DNA of 64,000 nt from Arctopsyche grandis (GCF_051622035.1 NC_135365.1:16906001-16970000); one strand, 5' to 3'; counted from the first letter of the stretch, positions 21,649 through 37,687 are shown. The notes: generated by a model not told the origin, from the sequence alone. Made by a program: numbers and translations.

Positions 21649-23080
21649 TGAAAAAATCATTATTGCAGAATTATTATTACTAGTTGTATTATGCATAGTT
21701 GCAAAATCTAACTTAATATATCGATTACAAAGAAACTGTCAAAATACACCGAACATTTGATTAAAGTACTGACAGTTATACATGTGCACATACGTATATT
21801 AAAAGATACCAACCAATAGGCCTAATTTTAATACCATACATGTATTATATTATGAAACAATGAAATATTCGACATCCAATAATGTTGCTTTCGGAAACAC
21901 AGAAGCTGGGATATATCTATTTATATATTTATGTACATATATAAATATAGGGAAAATCAAAGCAAATACAGAGGCAATGGGAATGAGTTTAGCACGTACG
22001 ACAAACAGTACCTCGCTAGGCATAGCTTGGCAAAACTATCAATTTTCCGAGGGTAGTTAAACGTGGCGGGTAATTCGAGCGAAAGCTTAACATGTGCTTA
22101 TTCAGACGTTCAGCGTATGTTACGCTTGTGACCTTCGTCAGTTCAGCGTCCGTTACGTTTTTCCTTATGAGACGCACAATCCGACATGTATAAGGGAGCG
22201 GGTACGCACGTTTCTTGCTCCCCGCGTTTTTCCTCTTCAGATGTTTTTCCACGGCCTCCCTTTCTCCCTTCCCAGGCGGGTTTTCCGACGGCAAAAGGAA
22301 AAAAAGATTCGAATTTTCGTACCGAAGATTCCGTTCGATACGACAAATCCTGTTTCGAACGGACACGGGTCATGTTTCAGCTATTACATTTCGGAAGAAT
22401 CTGAAACAAACCGAAGTTGACCCAATTCTTCTAATAAAAATAATCATTCGTGAATGAAAATGTATACTTTCAAAGCCCATCGTTCTTTCGGCGGACTAAT
22501 TCCAATTTTATAAAAATAAAACAATGCCAAACTGTGCATATAAAACGACGGCAAAACTAGCCGTGTGCAAATCGGCAAAAGCGCTTCAAAGAAAGCACAC
22601 GAAAAAAATAATACACAAGTTACGAAAAAATATTCAGAATCTCCCGCAGACAAGAATTTTAATCATAATCATTTCGAATAAAAATTTTTCATCGTATTAT
22701 TAATATTATGCGAATGAAGTGTATTCATTGCGAATCGCCGAAAGCTTCGTAATTAAAATTGGCACGGTGTATAATTTTTGTCGAATTATGGACGGATAAT
22801 AATGAACGATTTATGACAAAATTGACGCTGAAAATTGACAACGACCGCTGAAAGCGTTGATGGATTAATGCAAATTGAATTTTCATGTCGAATGCTCATT
22901 TATAAATACTACCACTACGGACGAAAGCCGGTGTAAAAAATTCTATCAAATTTTCAACGCATTTAAAATTTGAATGAAATATCACAACAGCGTAATTTGA
23001 TATTTTATAAATTTAACCAGGATGTATAATCAAATTCAAGAAAATCATCAAATTATTATTTCATTTCATCAACATCCTCA
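21649..23080. other. Non-coding stretch with islands at about 22010-22400 and 22680-22960
   Basis: The second island is dense in homeodomain-type TAAT/ATTA cores together with TTTATGAC, TTTATAAA and TAATGCAAATTGAATTTTC. The first has several overlapping ORFs on both strands (22016-22457) but none is recognisable. Developmental-enhancer-like sequence is a possible reading only. Confidence 0.35.
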
Positions 23081-23084
23081 GCCT

Positions 23085-23450
23085 ACAGCCGCTCGCCATC
23101 CACTGTTGGATGAAGGCCTCTCCGACACGCTTCCTTTCATCTATGTTTTGCGCAACTCTCATCCATCTCACCTCACACATTTTCCTAATTTCGTCTACCC
23201 ATCTTCCCTGCGGTCTTCCTTTTTCCCTTTTGCATTCTGTCGGGTACCATTCTGGCACTTATGTTGTCCACCTTTCGTCAGTTCTTTTAGCCACGTAGGC
23301 CACCCATTGTCATTTCAGTCTTTTCACTCTCTCCACTATGTCAACTACTCATGTCATACCTCTCACCCACGTATTCCGTTTCCTACCTCTCTTCGTTATG
23401 CAGAGCATACAGCGTTCCACACTTATTTCAGTGCATTTGTATATTTGTAT
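23085..23450 (-). pseudogene. RTE-like LINE, C-terminal fragment, minus strand
   Basis: The minus strand gives GRPQGRWVDEIRKMCEVRWM, RVAQNIDERKRVGEAFIQQW and M, the conserved end of an RTE-type ORF (R.RGRP..RW.DEI.....W...AQNR..W...GEAY.QQW). Upstream pieces (23260-23450) appear in other frames, so it is decayed. The plus-strand ORF of 144 codons at 23022-23456 is its antisense shadow. On the plus strand it starts with CATCCACTGTTGGATGAAGG, repeated at 28815 and 61998. Confidence 0.85.
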
Positions 23451-23500
23451 ATATAACAATGTCCAAGTTCCACGCTGGCTATTTCTTCAGACAAAGTGGC

Positions 23501-25635
<2,135 letters not shown>

Positions 25636-25639
25636 ATTT

Positions 25640-26040
25640 TGTGTTTGGTAGACATCAGCATTGATTGTTCCTCCTGTCTAACAGTTCTTTATCGGATGGC
25701 TACTGTTTTAAGAGCTATTCGACTTCTTAATAAAATCATTGATGCCGTGCCTGAATGCAATATTTTCCACCTCAGTGAGAGATTATTTCAAAATATTTAT
25801 CTGGTAGCCAACCCGTTCACCTGACCTTTTCATGTCTGATTTTTATTTTTGGTGCAATCTTGAAGCACACGTGTACCAAGGAAAGCCATGGACGCTGGAA
25901 GAAATGAAGACTGCAATACAAAATCATCATCTCATCTCTCATTTCAAAATTCTCATCTCTCTGTATTTTTTTCGACCATTGTGGCGCATTAGGGATTCCT
26001 GTAATACCATATTATCCAAACTTACATATACTTAAAAAAA
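25640..26040 (+). pseudogene. Mariner-like transposase remnant (C-terminal part)
   Basis: One frame reads, after a W and a stop, PTRSPDLFMSDFYFWCNLEA, HVYQGKPWTLEEMKTAIQNH. This matches the W-P-RSPDL-P-DFFLWG-LK--VY---P-TL-EL---I block around the last catalytic Asp of mariner/Tc1-type transposases. RMATVLRAIRLLNKII in the neighbouring frame (about 25690-25745) fits the preceding QDGA-H-A region only loosely. Stops and frame changes show it is dead. No terminal repeats were found. Confidence 0.55.
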
Positions 26041-27885
26041 TAAAAATCAAATCGAAAAATCAACACTGGGAAGAGTGGAGGCGAATTTCCAAAAACGGAC
26101 CTAAACGGTGTGTTCCTGAACGGTTATCGTTTCAGTGAAATCAATTTTTGAGCATAAACATTTCAAAATAGCATACTCCAACCTTTAAAAGTCAATAAAT
26201 AATGTTTACATAAAAATTGATAGATACCGTTTTCAGCGGACCACTTTGTATAACAAGATTTATTAAAGTAATTTCAGAATAAAATATCAAATGTTATTCA
26301 TGCGTATATAATATACATACATATATGTATATTGTAAGCTTATGATAAAGTAATGTGGTTGGCGGCTTTAAATATGTTTCCATACACAGGCTTTATTATA
26401 TTTAATTTAAACATTTCAATTTCTTACGGCACTTAAGTAAGTATGCGTATGAAAAATATGGGCTATAATATTTTCTCAACGTTGCGGCGAAAACTAAATT
26501 TGACGACATATTTCGCATGCTTAGACGGAGTTTTGATTAAATTTTGAAATGAAACGATTGTTCCATTTATTCCTAGCGTAAAATTTAAATTCAAATATTA
26601 TCCGTATAATCAGTTATGCGGGGGTTTGTAATAGAATAAATTCAATCCGTTTTCACTCTGAAAGCGGATTAATTATATTTAATTTTTAGTCAACATTTTT
26701 CGTATATAACATGCGAAGCTTTCAATACATATTTTTCTTTTGATGAAAGTTTCAAATTGAAACTAATTTACGGAGAGTATGGAAATTTTATATTTCATTA
26801 TATTACAGACTGCGCGATGAATTGCTATTCATTTTAAAACGCGTCGACAATTTCCACACAAAAAAGTCATTTTTTTAAATTAAATTTCACCAAGTGGACT
26901 ATAATATTAACTTCCATACATACATACACATCTGAAACAAAAGGCTCTATCTGCTAAACAAGCCTCGTTCATTCAGTTAAGCGTCCCCCCCCTCAGAGTT
27001 CCTTGTACCCGACTCGCAACAATTAATCATAATTTCCAGTTCGCAGATACATACAAACGTATAATATAATAGGTATATAAAGCATGCAGAGTTTCTCGTC
27101 CAAATTTACACACAGTTAAATAGTAAATCATATGCAATATTGAAATCAATTATTCGCGAATGTTCTGTGTGTATTTCGCATTAAATTTTCAGGCGAGAAA
27201 AATCAACTCATTTCCAGTTGAAATTGCGAGCGCTAAATTTGACGTAAAAAATAATCGATTTTTCAAACAAAGTACCTTATCTTGGATAGAGTTTTATTAA
27301 AATTAGAAAGCAACCGTTTGACATCCAATAATTGCTAAAAAAGCAATATCGATAGCTTAAGTACGCAACTTTGTAATTAGGTTAGGATCTTTTTGTTAAC
27401 TTCAAAAGTTTTTCCTCTTTTGTTTATAAAAAAAATACACAGAAATTTCCTTTGTTCGCAAAACAAAGGGAACGTTTTCATTAATAAAAATTTTCATTCG
27501 ATAGGCAGGCCGCAAAAAAAGTTGATACAGTATTATCTACATAATATTTGATTTGGTCGGAGTGGGTAGTATTATTTTGTCCGTTCTCTCCCCCCCTGCC
27601 GAGAGGATATAAATTATTTTGAGCCCTCAGAGTGGCAAAAAAGGGCAAGCGGTGGCGAAAAATTGATTATTTTTACGCCTTAGTCCTCAACCTCTCTTAG
27701 ACCCTGGGAGGGCTAATAAATTTGCAGCTTTAGTTGCCGATTTGGGGTTTAAGTGGTCGAATCGTCACTATCCCACCCACATATGGAGCTTCGCACTAAA
27801 CCAACAAATTGAATTAAAATTATAGCCCCTGCTCAATTCACCTCACTGTTGATATATTCGAGTATATGTATGTATGTATATTATA
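26041..27885. other. Long non-coding stretch, partly GC-richer (about 26430-27260)
   Basis: No coding region, RNA gene or known repeat is visible. Sequence such as TGAAATTGCGAGCGCTAAATT near 27220 is unlike the surrounding AT-rich DNA. Near 27645 GGGCAAGCGGTGGCGAAAAA only weakly resembles the FB1 arm. Confidence 0.3.
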
Positions 27886-28093
27886 TTATAGGTCAGCGGT
27901 TCTCATGCTTTATGGCTTAGTCCACTCTAGGATCATGATAATATACATACATATGTATATTCTCAGCACCATAAAAATAATATATGTATGTACATATAGA
28001 AAAAAAATAGAACAAAAACGGATGTTAGTTTGTATGGAGATTTCAAATAATAAACATAACAACTATCAGAAGTTCACGAGAATGCAGGAGATC

Positions 28094-28160
28094 CCCTGTG
28101 ACCATTGATAAAGTTATATACACATGCTCAATTGTATGCGGATGGCCGGGCGAGTGTGCG
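28094..28160. repeat. Short dispersed repeat, related to 39858-39925
   Basis: GTGACCATTGATAAAGTTAT followed by ACACATGCTCAATTGTATGC and GGATGGCCGGGCGAGTGTG lines up with TATGACCATTGATGAAGCC, AACATGCCCATTTATACGTG and GATGGCGATGCGTGAG at 39858-39925. The family is unknown. Confidence 0.45.
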
Positions 28161-28214
28161 AACATGAAATCAGGGTGCAGTGCGTGAGGGCAGCAATAAA
28201 TAATTAATTGATAA

Positions 28215-28600
28215 TAATAATATTAACTTTTATTCCAGACGATAGGGAGAATAGTGTAATCCCCAACGCCCATATAAAATAATATATTGGTATAGTAAAT
28301 ATAATATTATTGAAAAATAATAAAAAAATACATAAATAAATCTATAAATAATAATAATAATAATAATTAATTAATTAATCAATTTAATGTCTATTTAAGA
28401 CGGTCGGTAGAGTAGTTCCATCCATCGAACATACTACAGTGAAGAATGCAAATGAGAAGATGCAGAAGCAGGAAGACAATTAGACGATAAAAATATACGA
28501 AGACGTAGAGAGGCCGCTCTCATCCTGAGAATGGCCTCAAAGTGAGGCACATGCCTTTCCACAAACATTTGCGACGCGCTGCAGCCCCTAGGTAGCCTGA
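28215..28600 (-). mobile_element. LTR-like dispersed repeat, copy 1
   Basis: On the minus strand this has TTTGAGGCCATTCTCAGGAT, then TTCGATGGATGGAACTACTC, an ATT-rich middle, and GGGGATTACACTATTCTCCC followed by GTCTGGAATAAAAGTT. The same order occurs on the plus strand at 34745-35095. A polyadenylation-like AATAAA near the end and the length suggest an LTR, but I could not identify TG..CA ends or a target duplication. Confidence 0.5.
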
Positions 28601-28814
28601 AGAGAGCACGTTAGCAATTGTTAAATAAATAATAAATGAATTACATATCTAATTCCTAAATAAGCATGATCTCTTTCTTTACAAAACTGATTGTTTCACA
28701 TGTATTTTTTTAATATATAGAATTAATCTAAAATCGATTTATCTACAGTATGTGATGATCATTATTTGAAGTACATGTGTATATGTGTATGTACATATAC
28801 ACATATCATCATTC

Positions 28815-28905
28815 AGAACCATTCGCCATCCACTGCTGGATGAAGCCTTTTCACACGCTTCCATTCGTCTCCGTTTTGAGCAACTCTTATCCATCACAGT
28901 TCAAT
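28815..28905 (-). pseudogene. RTE-like LINE, short 3' fragment
   Basis: The plus strand CCATCCACTGCTGGATGAAG and GCTTCCATTCGTCTCCGTTT is the inverted end of the RTE coding region seen at 23085 and 61998. It breaks off at about 28905. Confidence 0.7.
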
Positions 28906-29061
28906 CACTATCAGCTAGGGGCAGTTATGCTTCATTCAAAATAGGAGTCTGCACAGCTGACTTTTCTGTGGTTTTTGATCCTGCTTTTTGGCCGCGGGGA
29001 GTAGGCTTGCGTCGGTGGCTTTTTCGGAAGACAAAGGCCGCAATTTAATAAGACCCGAAAG

Positions 29062-29600
29062 AAACGGGCGCGCCTTTGTGAGTCCTTAAATGTTTACTAC
29101 CAAAATGTAAAGGGACTTAATTCAAAGTCCGACATTTGTTTATCTGCTGTTCTTGCTCAAGATCATGACTTAATTGCTTTTTCTGAAACTTGGATTTGCG
29201 ATTCTGTCTTAAATGGCGAACTTTTCGATGACCGCTATTTAGTTTTTCGGAGGGATCGTTGCAGCAGAGGCGGGGGAGTACTTCTCACTGTACGAGCTGC
29301 TAGTTTTCAATCTGTTCGCCTTTTTGATCAGCTTAATACCATCGGTGAACATATTTGGGTTGAACTTCGCTTAAAGAATTTTTCTATTTTAATATGTGTA
29401 CTGTATTTTCCTCCGAATGAATCTCCTCCGAATTATAAATTCATTTTTTTCAAATTTGCAAAATAATTTTAATGTTTTGGCTGGCAGGAAAGTCATGATC
29501 TTGGGTGATTTTAATCCTAGGAGTTTGAATTTTGTTCCTTATGAATTAATTTTTATGTCAGAACTATTTAATATGAGTCAATTGAACTCAATAACTAATT
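29062..29600 (+). pseudogene. Jockey-like LINE, AP-endonuclease domain
   Basis: From 29062 one frame reads, through VYYQNVKGLNSK, LIAFSETWICDSVL, YLVFRRDRCSRGGGVLL, NTIGEHIWVEL and ICVLYFPPNESPPNYK, to a stop near 29461. A second frame continues with NNFNVLAGRKVMILGDFNPR and LSQLNSI-like sequence. YYQN.RGL.SK, the SETW box with the catalytic Glu, GGG.L and GDFN are landmarks of the APE-type endonuclease at the N-terminus of Jockey/CR1 ORF2. One frameshift and small losses inactivate it. The reverse transcriptase that should follow is absent: a (TA)n array and the LINE 3' tail follow instead. Confidence 0.9.
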
Positions 29601-29713
29601 GTAATGATTTATGTGTTTATGTGTATATGCATGTATAATGTTTGTATGTATATGGATGTATGTATTGTATGTGTATGTGTATATGTATATATATATATAT
29701 GTATATGTACATA

Positions 29714-29812
<99 letters not shown>

Positions 29813-29938
29813 AGGTGTGTATGTATGTATATGTATATATGTGTATTTTTATATTTATGTATGTATGAATGTGTATTTGTGTATACGTGGAAGTATTTGT
29901 GTATATTTGAATGGTGTACATATATGTTTATATAATTG
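29601..29938. repeat. TA/TG-rich microsatellite block with a pure (TA)n core at 29718-29808
   Basis: TGTATGTATATG-type repeats surround a TA run of about 90 bp. It lies between a LINE endonuclease domain and a LINE 3' tail, in the place where RT should be. Confidence 0.95.
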
Positions 29939-30028
29939 TCTTTGGCCAGGAAGGCGCATTGGGTTTACCTGTTAGGCCTTCTTGGTGTAAATTAAATAAA
30001 AAAAAAAAATAAATAAATCAAAAATAAA
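29939..30028 (+). mobile_element. LINE/SINE 3' tail with terminal hairpin
   Basis: CCAGGAAGGC (29946-29955) and GCCTTCTTGG (29976-29985) form the same terminal hairpin as in the S1 SINEs, followed by an (A)nTAAAT tail. No SINE head or body lies upstream; a Jockey-like endonuclease does. I read it as the 3' terminus of the LINE whose 5' part is at 29062-29600. Confidence 0.75.
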
Positions 30029-30039
30029 ATAAATCTCAT

Positions 30040-30295
30040 TCCACACATCTCCCTTGTAGCCTTCCTTTCAATCTTTTTTAGATTTTCTCGGGTACCATTT
30101 AAGCAATTATTTCGCTTATCTACTGTCCATTCTTCTTGCTACGTGACCCATCCATCGCCATTTCAATTTCATTACTCTCCCCATAACAACAAACATCTTC
30201 ATCATACTTCTAGCTCACGTATTCCGTTTTTATCTCTCCTCGTTATGTCAAACATTCAGCGTTTCATACTTTTTTGAGTGCACTGGACTTTTTAC
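30040..30295 (-). pseudogene. RTE-like LINE fragment, minus strand
   Basis: It matches the 23120-23440 fragment in the same orientation, including CTTGTAGCCTTCCTTTCAAT, TCTCGGGTACCATTTAAGC, and TAGCTCACGTATTCCGTTTT. It lacks the very C-terminus. It directly follows the LINE tail at 29939. 30296-30554 is AT-rich. Confidence 0.7.
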
Positions 30296-30554
30296 AGCAT
30301 TCTGACGTTCAATGATTAAGTTTTGTACCATACGTCATCAATGGCAAGGGACATTGATATAAATATGTAAATAAATTAATATTGTTTATTTTTCTGATAA
30401 GCTGCATTGATAATACGCGTTACTATGACCAGATGAATCATAAATACAAATTAAAATCAAAAATGATTCCTCTGGATTTAATTAGACATCTTATATATTT
30501 AGATTGTCGGCGAATAACAATTCAATTTAGACCATAATATCCAATATCCAATGT

Positions 30555-31170
30555 GTTAGGTGTTAGAAATAGTAAAAAGATTCAAATGCCTGGGTACCTG
30601 GCTGAATGAAGAGTTTGACCCAGATGAAGATCTAGGAATTTTCATCCAGATGGATAGAACAGCGTTTATGAAAATGAAGGCGGCGCTTACAAACAAGCAT
30701 CTCAATCTTCGTACGCGGTTGAGATTCACGAAGAGCTACGTCTGGACAGTATTACTACACATATGTGAGACGTGAACTCTGAAGACCAGGATTATCAGCC
30801 GCATTGATGTGGGTCTACAGGCGTATGCTGAAGATTCCGTGGACCAAAAAAATATCAAATGAAGCTGTCCTCGGCATGATGGGGAGAGGCAGGGAACTTG
30901 TTTCTGCCATCAAGCGGAGAAAGATGGAGTACCTCGGGCACATGATACGGGGTCCAAAATACGAATTTCTCCATTTGATAACCATGGGGAAAATAGAAGG
31001 GAAGAAATTAATTGGCAGGAAAAAGTTGTCATGGTTTCGAAACATGCGCATGTGGACCGATATGAGCGCTGAGAACTGTTCCGAGCCGATGAAGATCGAT
31101 GCGGATATCTTAAAATAATCGAAGAGGTGGTCGCCAACGTCCGGATGTGGACAGGGCATTAAGAAGAAGA
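30555..31170 (+). pseudogene. RTE-like non-LTR retrotransposon, C-terminal region with (AAG)n tail
   Basis: Successive frames read RFKCLGTWLNEEFDPDEDLG, MDRTAFMKMKAALTNKHLNL, then ET-stop-TLKTRIISRID, WVYRRMLKIPWTKKISNEAV, RRKMEYLGHMIRGPKYEF and GRKKLSWFRNMRMWTDMSAE. A stop replaces Trp in the ETWTLK box and a frameshift follows at about 30806; another lies near the end. The 3' end is a short (AAG)n tract at about 31161-31172. It is the same family as 125-655, opposite orientation. 31171-31585 holds nothing recognised. Confidence 0.85.
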
Positions 31171-31589
31171 AGAATCCAATATAAGATGGTAATTTGGTAT
31201 TGAAAATTTCAAGAAATAAATTTTTTTTGAGTATTTATTTTGTCTGTCATTAGTTTCCTCAACTATAAACATCTCCCTTCTACCATACATACATACATAT
31301 GTACTTCAATTCGCATCTTCAACGGAATGTTTCTTTTTTGATCTATTTTTTGTACATAAAGAACTGGGTCGATCTGTGCTTTCGCGGACTGCATAAACTT
31401 TTTTATAAAAGACAAAGTTCATGGACTTATTGTCTGAATTTCAAATAATTAGCAAAGAATTACAAATGCTCTCACAGGATAATCCACGTTCTTCATTTTT
31501 TAAGTCTTCACATTTTTACCGTCAAAATCATCCCAAAAGCCGCAACATCAACATAATGCATTCGAGGTCATTTTTATAATTGTGTGTGT

Positions 31590-31985
31590 ATGTGCGTTTA
31601 TGTGAGAGAGCTATGGGGTGTTAAGGCGTCTCTTTGAGGGCGTCTGGGCGTCTCTTTAATCGCGCTCAAAGCGACGCCTCCACCATTCTGCTCCAGCACG
31701 CGGGAAAATTGCTTTTCTTTAACGCATACACACACACACATACACGAATACATGTATAATGTGTATATACAAGTATAGACACACTGCTGTACCGTGTTCG
31801 TCACCCGGTAATAATTTGTTTTTCCCCACATCGACCCAGATGAAAATTTACCGCCGAACATCTGAGCGCGTCCAAATTATGTTTTGTCGCGACGAAATGA
31901 TGAAAAATAACGCACGTCGATACGACGTCGGTTTTGTCAAGGCGTCAAAGCCTCGCGTAAGCCCTAAAGTGTGTTTTCATTTTTG
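31590..31985. other. GC-richer island
   Basis: Mixed sequence with GGCGTCTCTTTGAGGGCGTC duplicated in part (GGCGTCTCTTTAATCGCGCT) at 31624-31665 and GACGAAATGATGAAAAAT near 31892. The ORFs at 31598-31861 (-) and 31759-31986 (+) are unrecognised. Confidence 0.3.
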
Positions 31986-32075
31986 AATTTCATCAAAGTA
32001 TTAGAAAATATAACAAAAACTGATTTTCATACATGAAATCTAATATCATTTTATACACAATTTCATAAATGTATG

Positions 32076-34740
<2,665 letters not shown>

Positions 34741-34744
34741 ATAC

Positions 34745-35095
34745 GTGCTTCATTTTGAGACCATTCTCAGGAGAATGGTCTCCTTGTGTCATTGTGTATT
34801 TATACGGTAAAATTATTTTATCGTTGACGCGACTTCTCATTTCCGCTCATCACTGTATAATATGTATGTTCGGTTGATGAAGCTGGTAGTTTACCGATCG
34901 CCATAAATTGACTCTCAATTGATTATTTAATTATAATTACTATTTAATATTAATATAAGTAAAAATATTATTATTATATTAATTTATTTTATCATTCATT
35001 TGTATTATCTACGTACAATATATTATTCATACGGATGATGGGGATTGCACTATTTTCCCTACCATCTGGAATAAAAAGTTATTTTTATTATTATT
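34745..35095 (+). mobile_element. LTR-like dispersed repeat, copy 2
   Basis: TTTTGAGACCATTCTCAGG, TATGTTCGGTTGATGAAGC, an ATT-rich middle, GGGGATTGCACTATTTTCCC and ATCTGGAATAAAAAGTT follow the order seen inverted at 28215-28600. The copies differ by many substitutions, so they are old. 35096-35500 is AT-rich. Confidence 0.5.
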
Positions 35096-35500
35096 TTATA
35101 TCCCTATCTATAATTACACATATGTATTGTACAAAAAAATAAATAACGAAGGATTGTCTTATACTTTATTTTAAAGAATTTCCGTTTTGTAAGCGGATAA
35201 TCATTGCCGGGATGGAAAATCGACACGGTGAAATTGTTAGATAATTATTTAGAAATCCATCATATTTCTGACAATTTTTGTGCCTCCATTAAATATTACT
35301 CAAATAGAATCAATTAAAGAATTTTCATTATCAAATAATCGTCCTAATGATCAAGTAGAATCAATATATAATTACACAACATCACAAAATAAACCTAATT
35401 CAGCATCTTCCAAAGTCAAAGAATTTTTGTGGTAAAAAGACAAAATTTCAAATTTACCATCGACATTTACATGAAATTCGGTGCTGCCAGATTCAATCCA

Positions 35501-35749
35501 AGAGTGAAAAAAGAAAAAGTTATAGGCGTTTAAACAATTAAAATCTGACATAGCTAGATGGCGGCGAAAAGGAATATAAAGTAAGAAGAGGCTAAAACGA
35601 AAAAACTGGATGACCAGTCTGAACGATCAATTCAGACGATATTTTTAAAAGTCTCTATTATGATTATTTTTCACCATAGTAATGGCGGACGTCATTTCCA
35701 CTTATACTCGTATTGATGACCAAACAGAGCAAAATGGCAAAGTTTGAAA
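35501..35749 (+). mobile_element. FB1 fold-back element, left arm only
   Basis: It starts AGAGTGAAAAAAGAAAAAG and has AATTAAAATCTGACATAGC, CACCATAGTAATGGCGGAC and AAAATGGCAAAGTTTGAAA. It stops abruptly at 35749, where RT sequence begins. The GAGAGGGTGGCGAAAAGG block is degenerate here. No right arm follows. Confidence 0.75.
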
Positions 35750-36450
35750 CGCCTCCAGATAAACCGGCCCAAAACAAAAATGATGATAATTGACCGTCAC
35801 CAACAGCTGCAAAACAACAACTCGGCTTTAAATGGTATAGAGGTGGTCGATAATTTTGTCTATCTGAGGTCACTCATATCTTACAACGGCGGCAGCGAAT
35901 TGGAAATACGGCGCCGGATTACATTAGCAAAATCGGCAATGTCACAACTAACGAAGATTTGTAAGAATAGAGCCATTACAACTGCTGTCAAAATCCGTCT
36001 AGTGAAGAGTCTCGTTTTTTCTGTCTGCTTTATGGTGTCGAGACGTGGACCATAAAGGCGGCGGATAGACGGAGAATCGATGCCTTCGAGATGTGGTCCT
36101 GGAGACGGCTACTGCGCGTGCCTTGGACCGACAAACGCAAGAATGTGTCTATTCTTGAAGAATTAAAAATCAAGGATAGACTGTCAACAATATGCCTGAA
36201 ACGTATATTGCAGTTCTTCGGCCACATTGCACGAAGAGGTGAAGAGAGCCTGGAGCGGTTGGTTGTGGTTGGTAGCGTCGAAGGCAGAAGAGCCTGGACG
36301 CTACTGACCAAGTATCTGCAGCGACGGGCGCTTCCACGGTAGCAAGTCTTCGCCTGGCCGAATTTAGAACTGAATGGAGGCAGCTGGTTGACCGGACATC
36401 ATAGTCATGATCCTCAGTGATGAGGGAACCGACAGCAATATTTTTCAATA
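35750..36450 (+). pseudogene. Second RTE-like family, reverse transcriptase C-terminal region
   Basis: Reads LQINRPKTKMMIIDRH, IEVVDNFVYLRSLISYNGGS, ELEIRRRITLAKSAMSQLTK, RAITTAVKIRLVKSLVFSV, then after a frameshift near 36030 DRRRIDAFEMWSWRRLLRVP, WTDKRKNVSILEELKIKDRL, CLKRILQFFGHIARRGEES and LERLVVVGSVEGRRAW. Further frame changes precede a WRQLVDRTS-like end and GATGAGGGAACCGACAGC in the 3' UTR. These are the hallmarks of the widely amplified insect RT annotated as endonuclease-reverse transcriptase. The YADD active site would lie upstream and is missing. Confidence 0.9.
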
Positions 36451-37687
36451 AGGACAATAATTGTTTCAAAACTTTTCATGAAACATAACGAATGCAAGAT
36501 GATGCATACATATGTATATGAATTATCCACTTTTTCTAATAAAAAACTAAAACATGATTTTTAAAATTATTTTTCCCATAATCTAAATACGATTTTATAC
36601 TAGCTTATATTTTTTTATCTTAAATAAAAAAATAATCATGCACTGTGGGCTCTGTAGCTTCAGAATTCTAGTGCGATGTTGGTACATTTATACCTATACT
36701 ATACATATGAATGACTTTCATATATTGCAATTCCAAAAATACCAGTTTGAAACATCAACGGGCACAACACTAGCCTTTGAAATAAATAAAATCCAACGGT
36801 GAGTAAATTCACAAAATCGTCTCAATTATACTGCGACACACACAATGTCGAAGAGGAGTGAAATGCGGCGACCCGTCGACAAAGTTCCAACTTTTACGAG
36901 TTCTCTCTCTCACCGCTCGGATATTTCACAAAATATTTAACGTCTCCGAGCTGTCCTTATTATCCTGGCAGGATGGCGACACGGCCGAAGTTTATCCCCC
37001 GTAAATTTGATATTCATTTCGAGGCGAACGCACCTGTATTATTGCTCCACCATACACGTCCTTCGCGAAGGACGAAGAACTTGACTTTTTTTTATGGTGC
37101 TCCTTCACGGCGACGTCAGATTATGTCTTAAGGGTCGAAGCCGTAAAGTTTCGGCGCGCACTTTTATTTAAACAAGCCGCGTAAAAACGAGCGCATTAAC
37201 TGGAAAATTTGGGCGCTTTTCCGACGTCGTCGGCCACCGTCGTAAAATCTCGAGGCGTACCTTGCGTGTTGTCAAATTCGGTAATGGTGCTCGAAACTTG
37301 CTCCTCTCCCGAGGCAGTAACGTTTTAATTAGAGATTCGAGTTGGCGTTTATGTATCAAATTTAAATTGATAATTATGCGATGGTGGTTTTATAGTTTTT
37401 TCCATCGATATTAGGGCGATGAATATAGGCCGCTGTTTAAATTACAATGAATTTATGGAAAATCTTCATTGTCACATTTGAAGCGGAAAAATTTCACATT
37501 TACATTTAAATTAGATTGATTAAAATTCATTCAGGATATTTGTAAGAATTTGTATTTAATTTTGTTATTTAGACTTCTGATTAATGACAGTGTCTTGATC
37601 AGTGAACAAATCTTTAGTAAATTCATTTGTCATATCATAACACATTTTATTTAATCAACTATTTTTTTTTAATATTGATTATATCTA
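36451..37687. other. Non-coding stretch with a GC-richer island at about 36810-37350
   Basis: The island includes GCGGCGACCCGTCGACAAAG, GGCAGGATGGCGACACGGCC, a perfect 18-bp palindrome at 37057-37074 and TTCGGCGCGCACTTTT. The minus-strand ORF at 37168-37359 is unrecognised. Confidence 0.35.
37057..37074. repeat. Perfect 18-bp palindrome CGTCCTTCGCGAAGGACG
   Basis: Self-complementary over 18 bp with no loop, centred on CGCG, within a GC-richer island. It could be a dimer-binding site or a chance event. Confidence 0.9.

Noticed and set aside
22016..22457. Several overlapping ORFs of 70-116 codons on both strands as exons
   Set aside because: Competing frames on both strands with no family match; explained by higher GC and fewer stops.
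23022..23456. 144-codon plus-strand ORF
   Set aside because: It is antisense to a minus-strand RTE fragment whose GRPQGRWVDEIRKMCEVRWM frame is clearly the real relic.
27890..27950. hAT terminal repeat at GGTCAGCGGTTCTCATGCTT
   Set aside because: Resembles a CAG.GGTTCTCA-type end, but no matching right end, no target duplication and no transposase sequence were found nearby.
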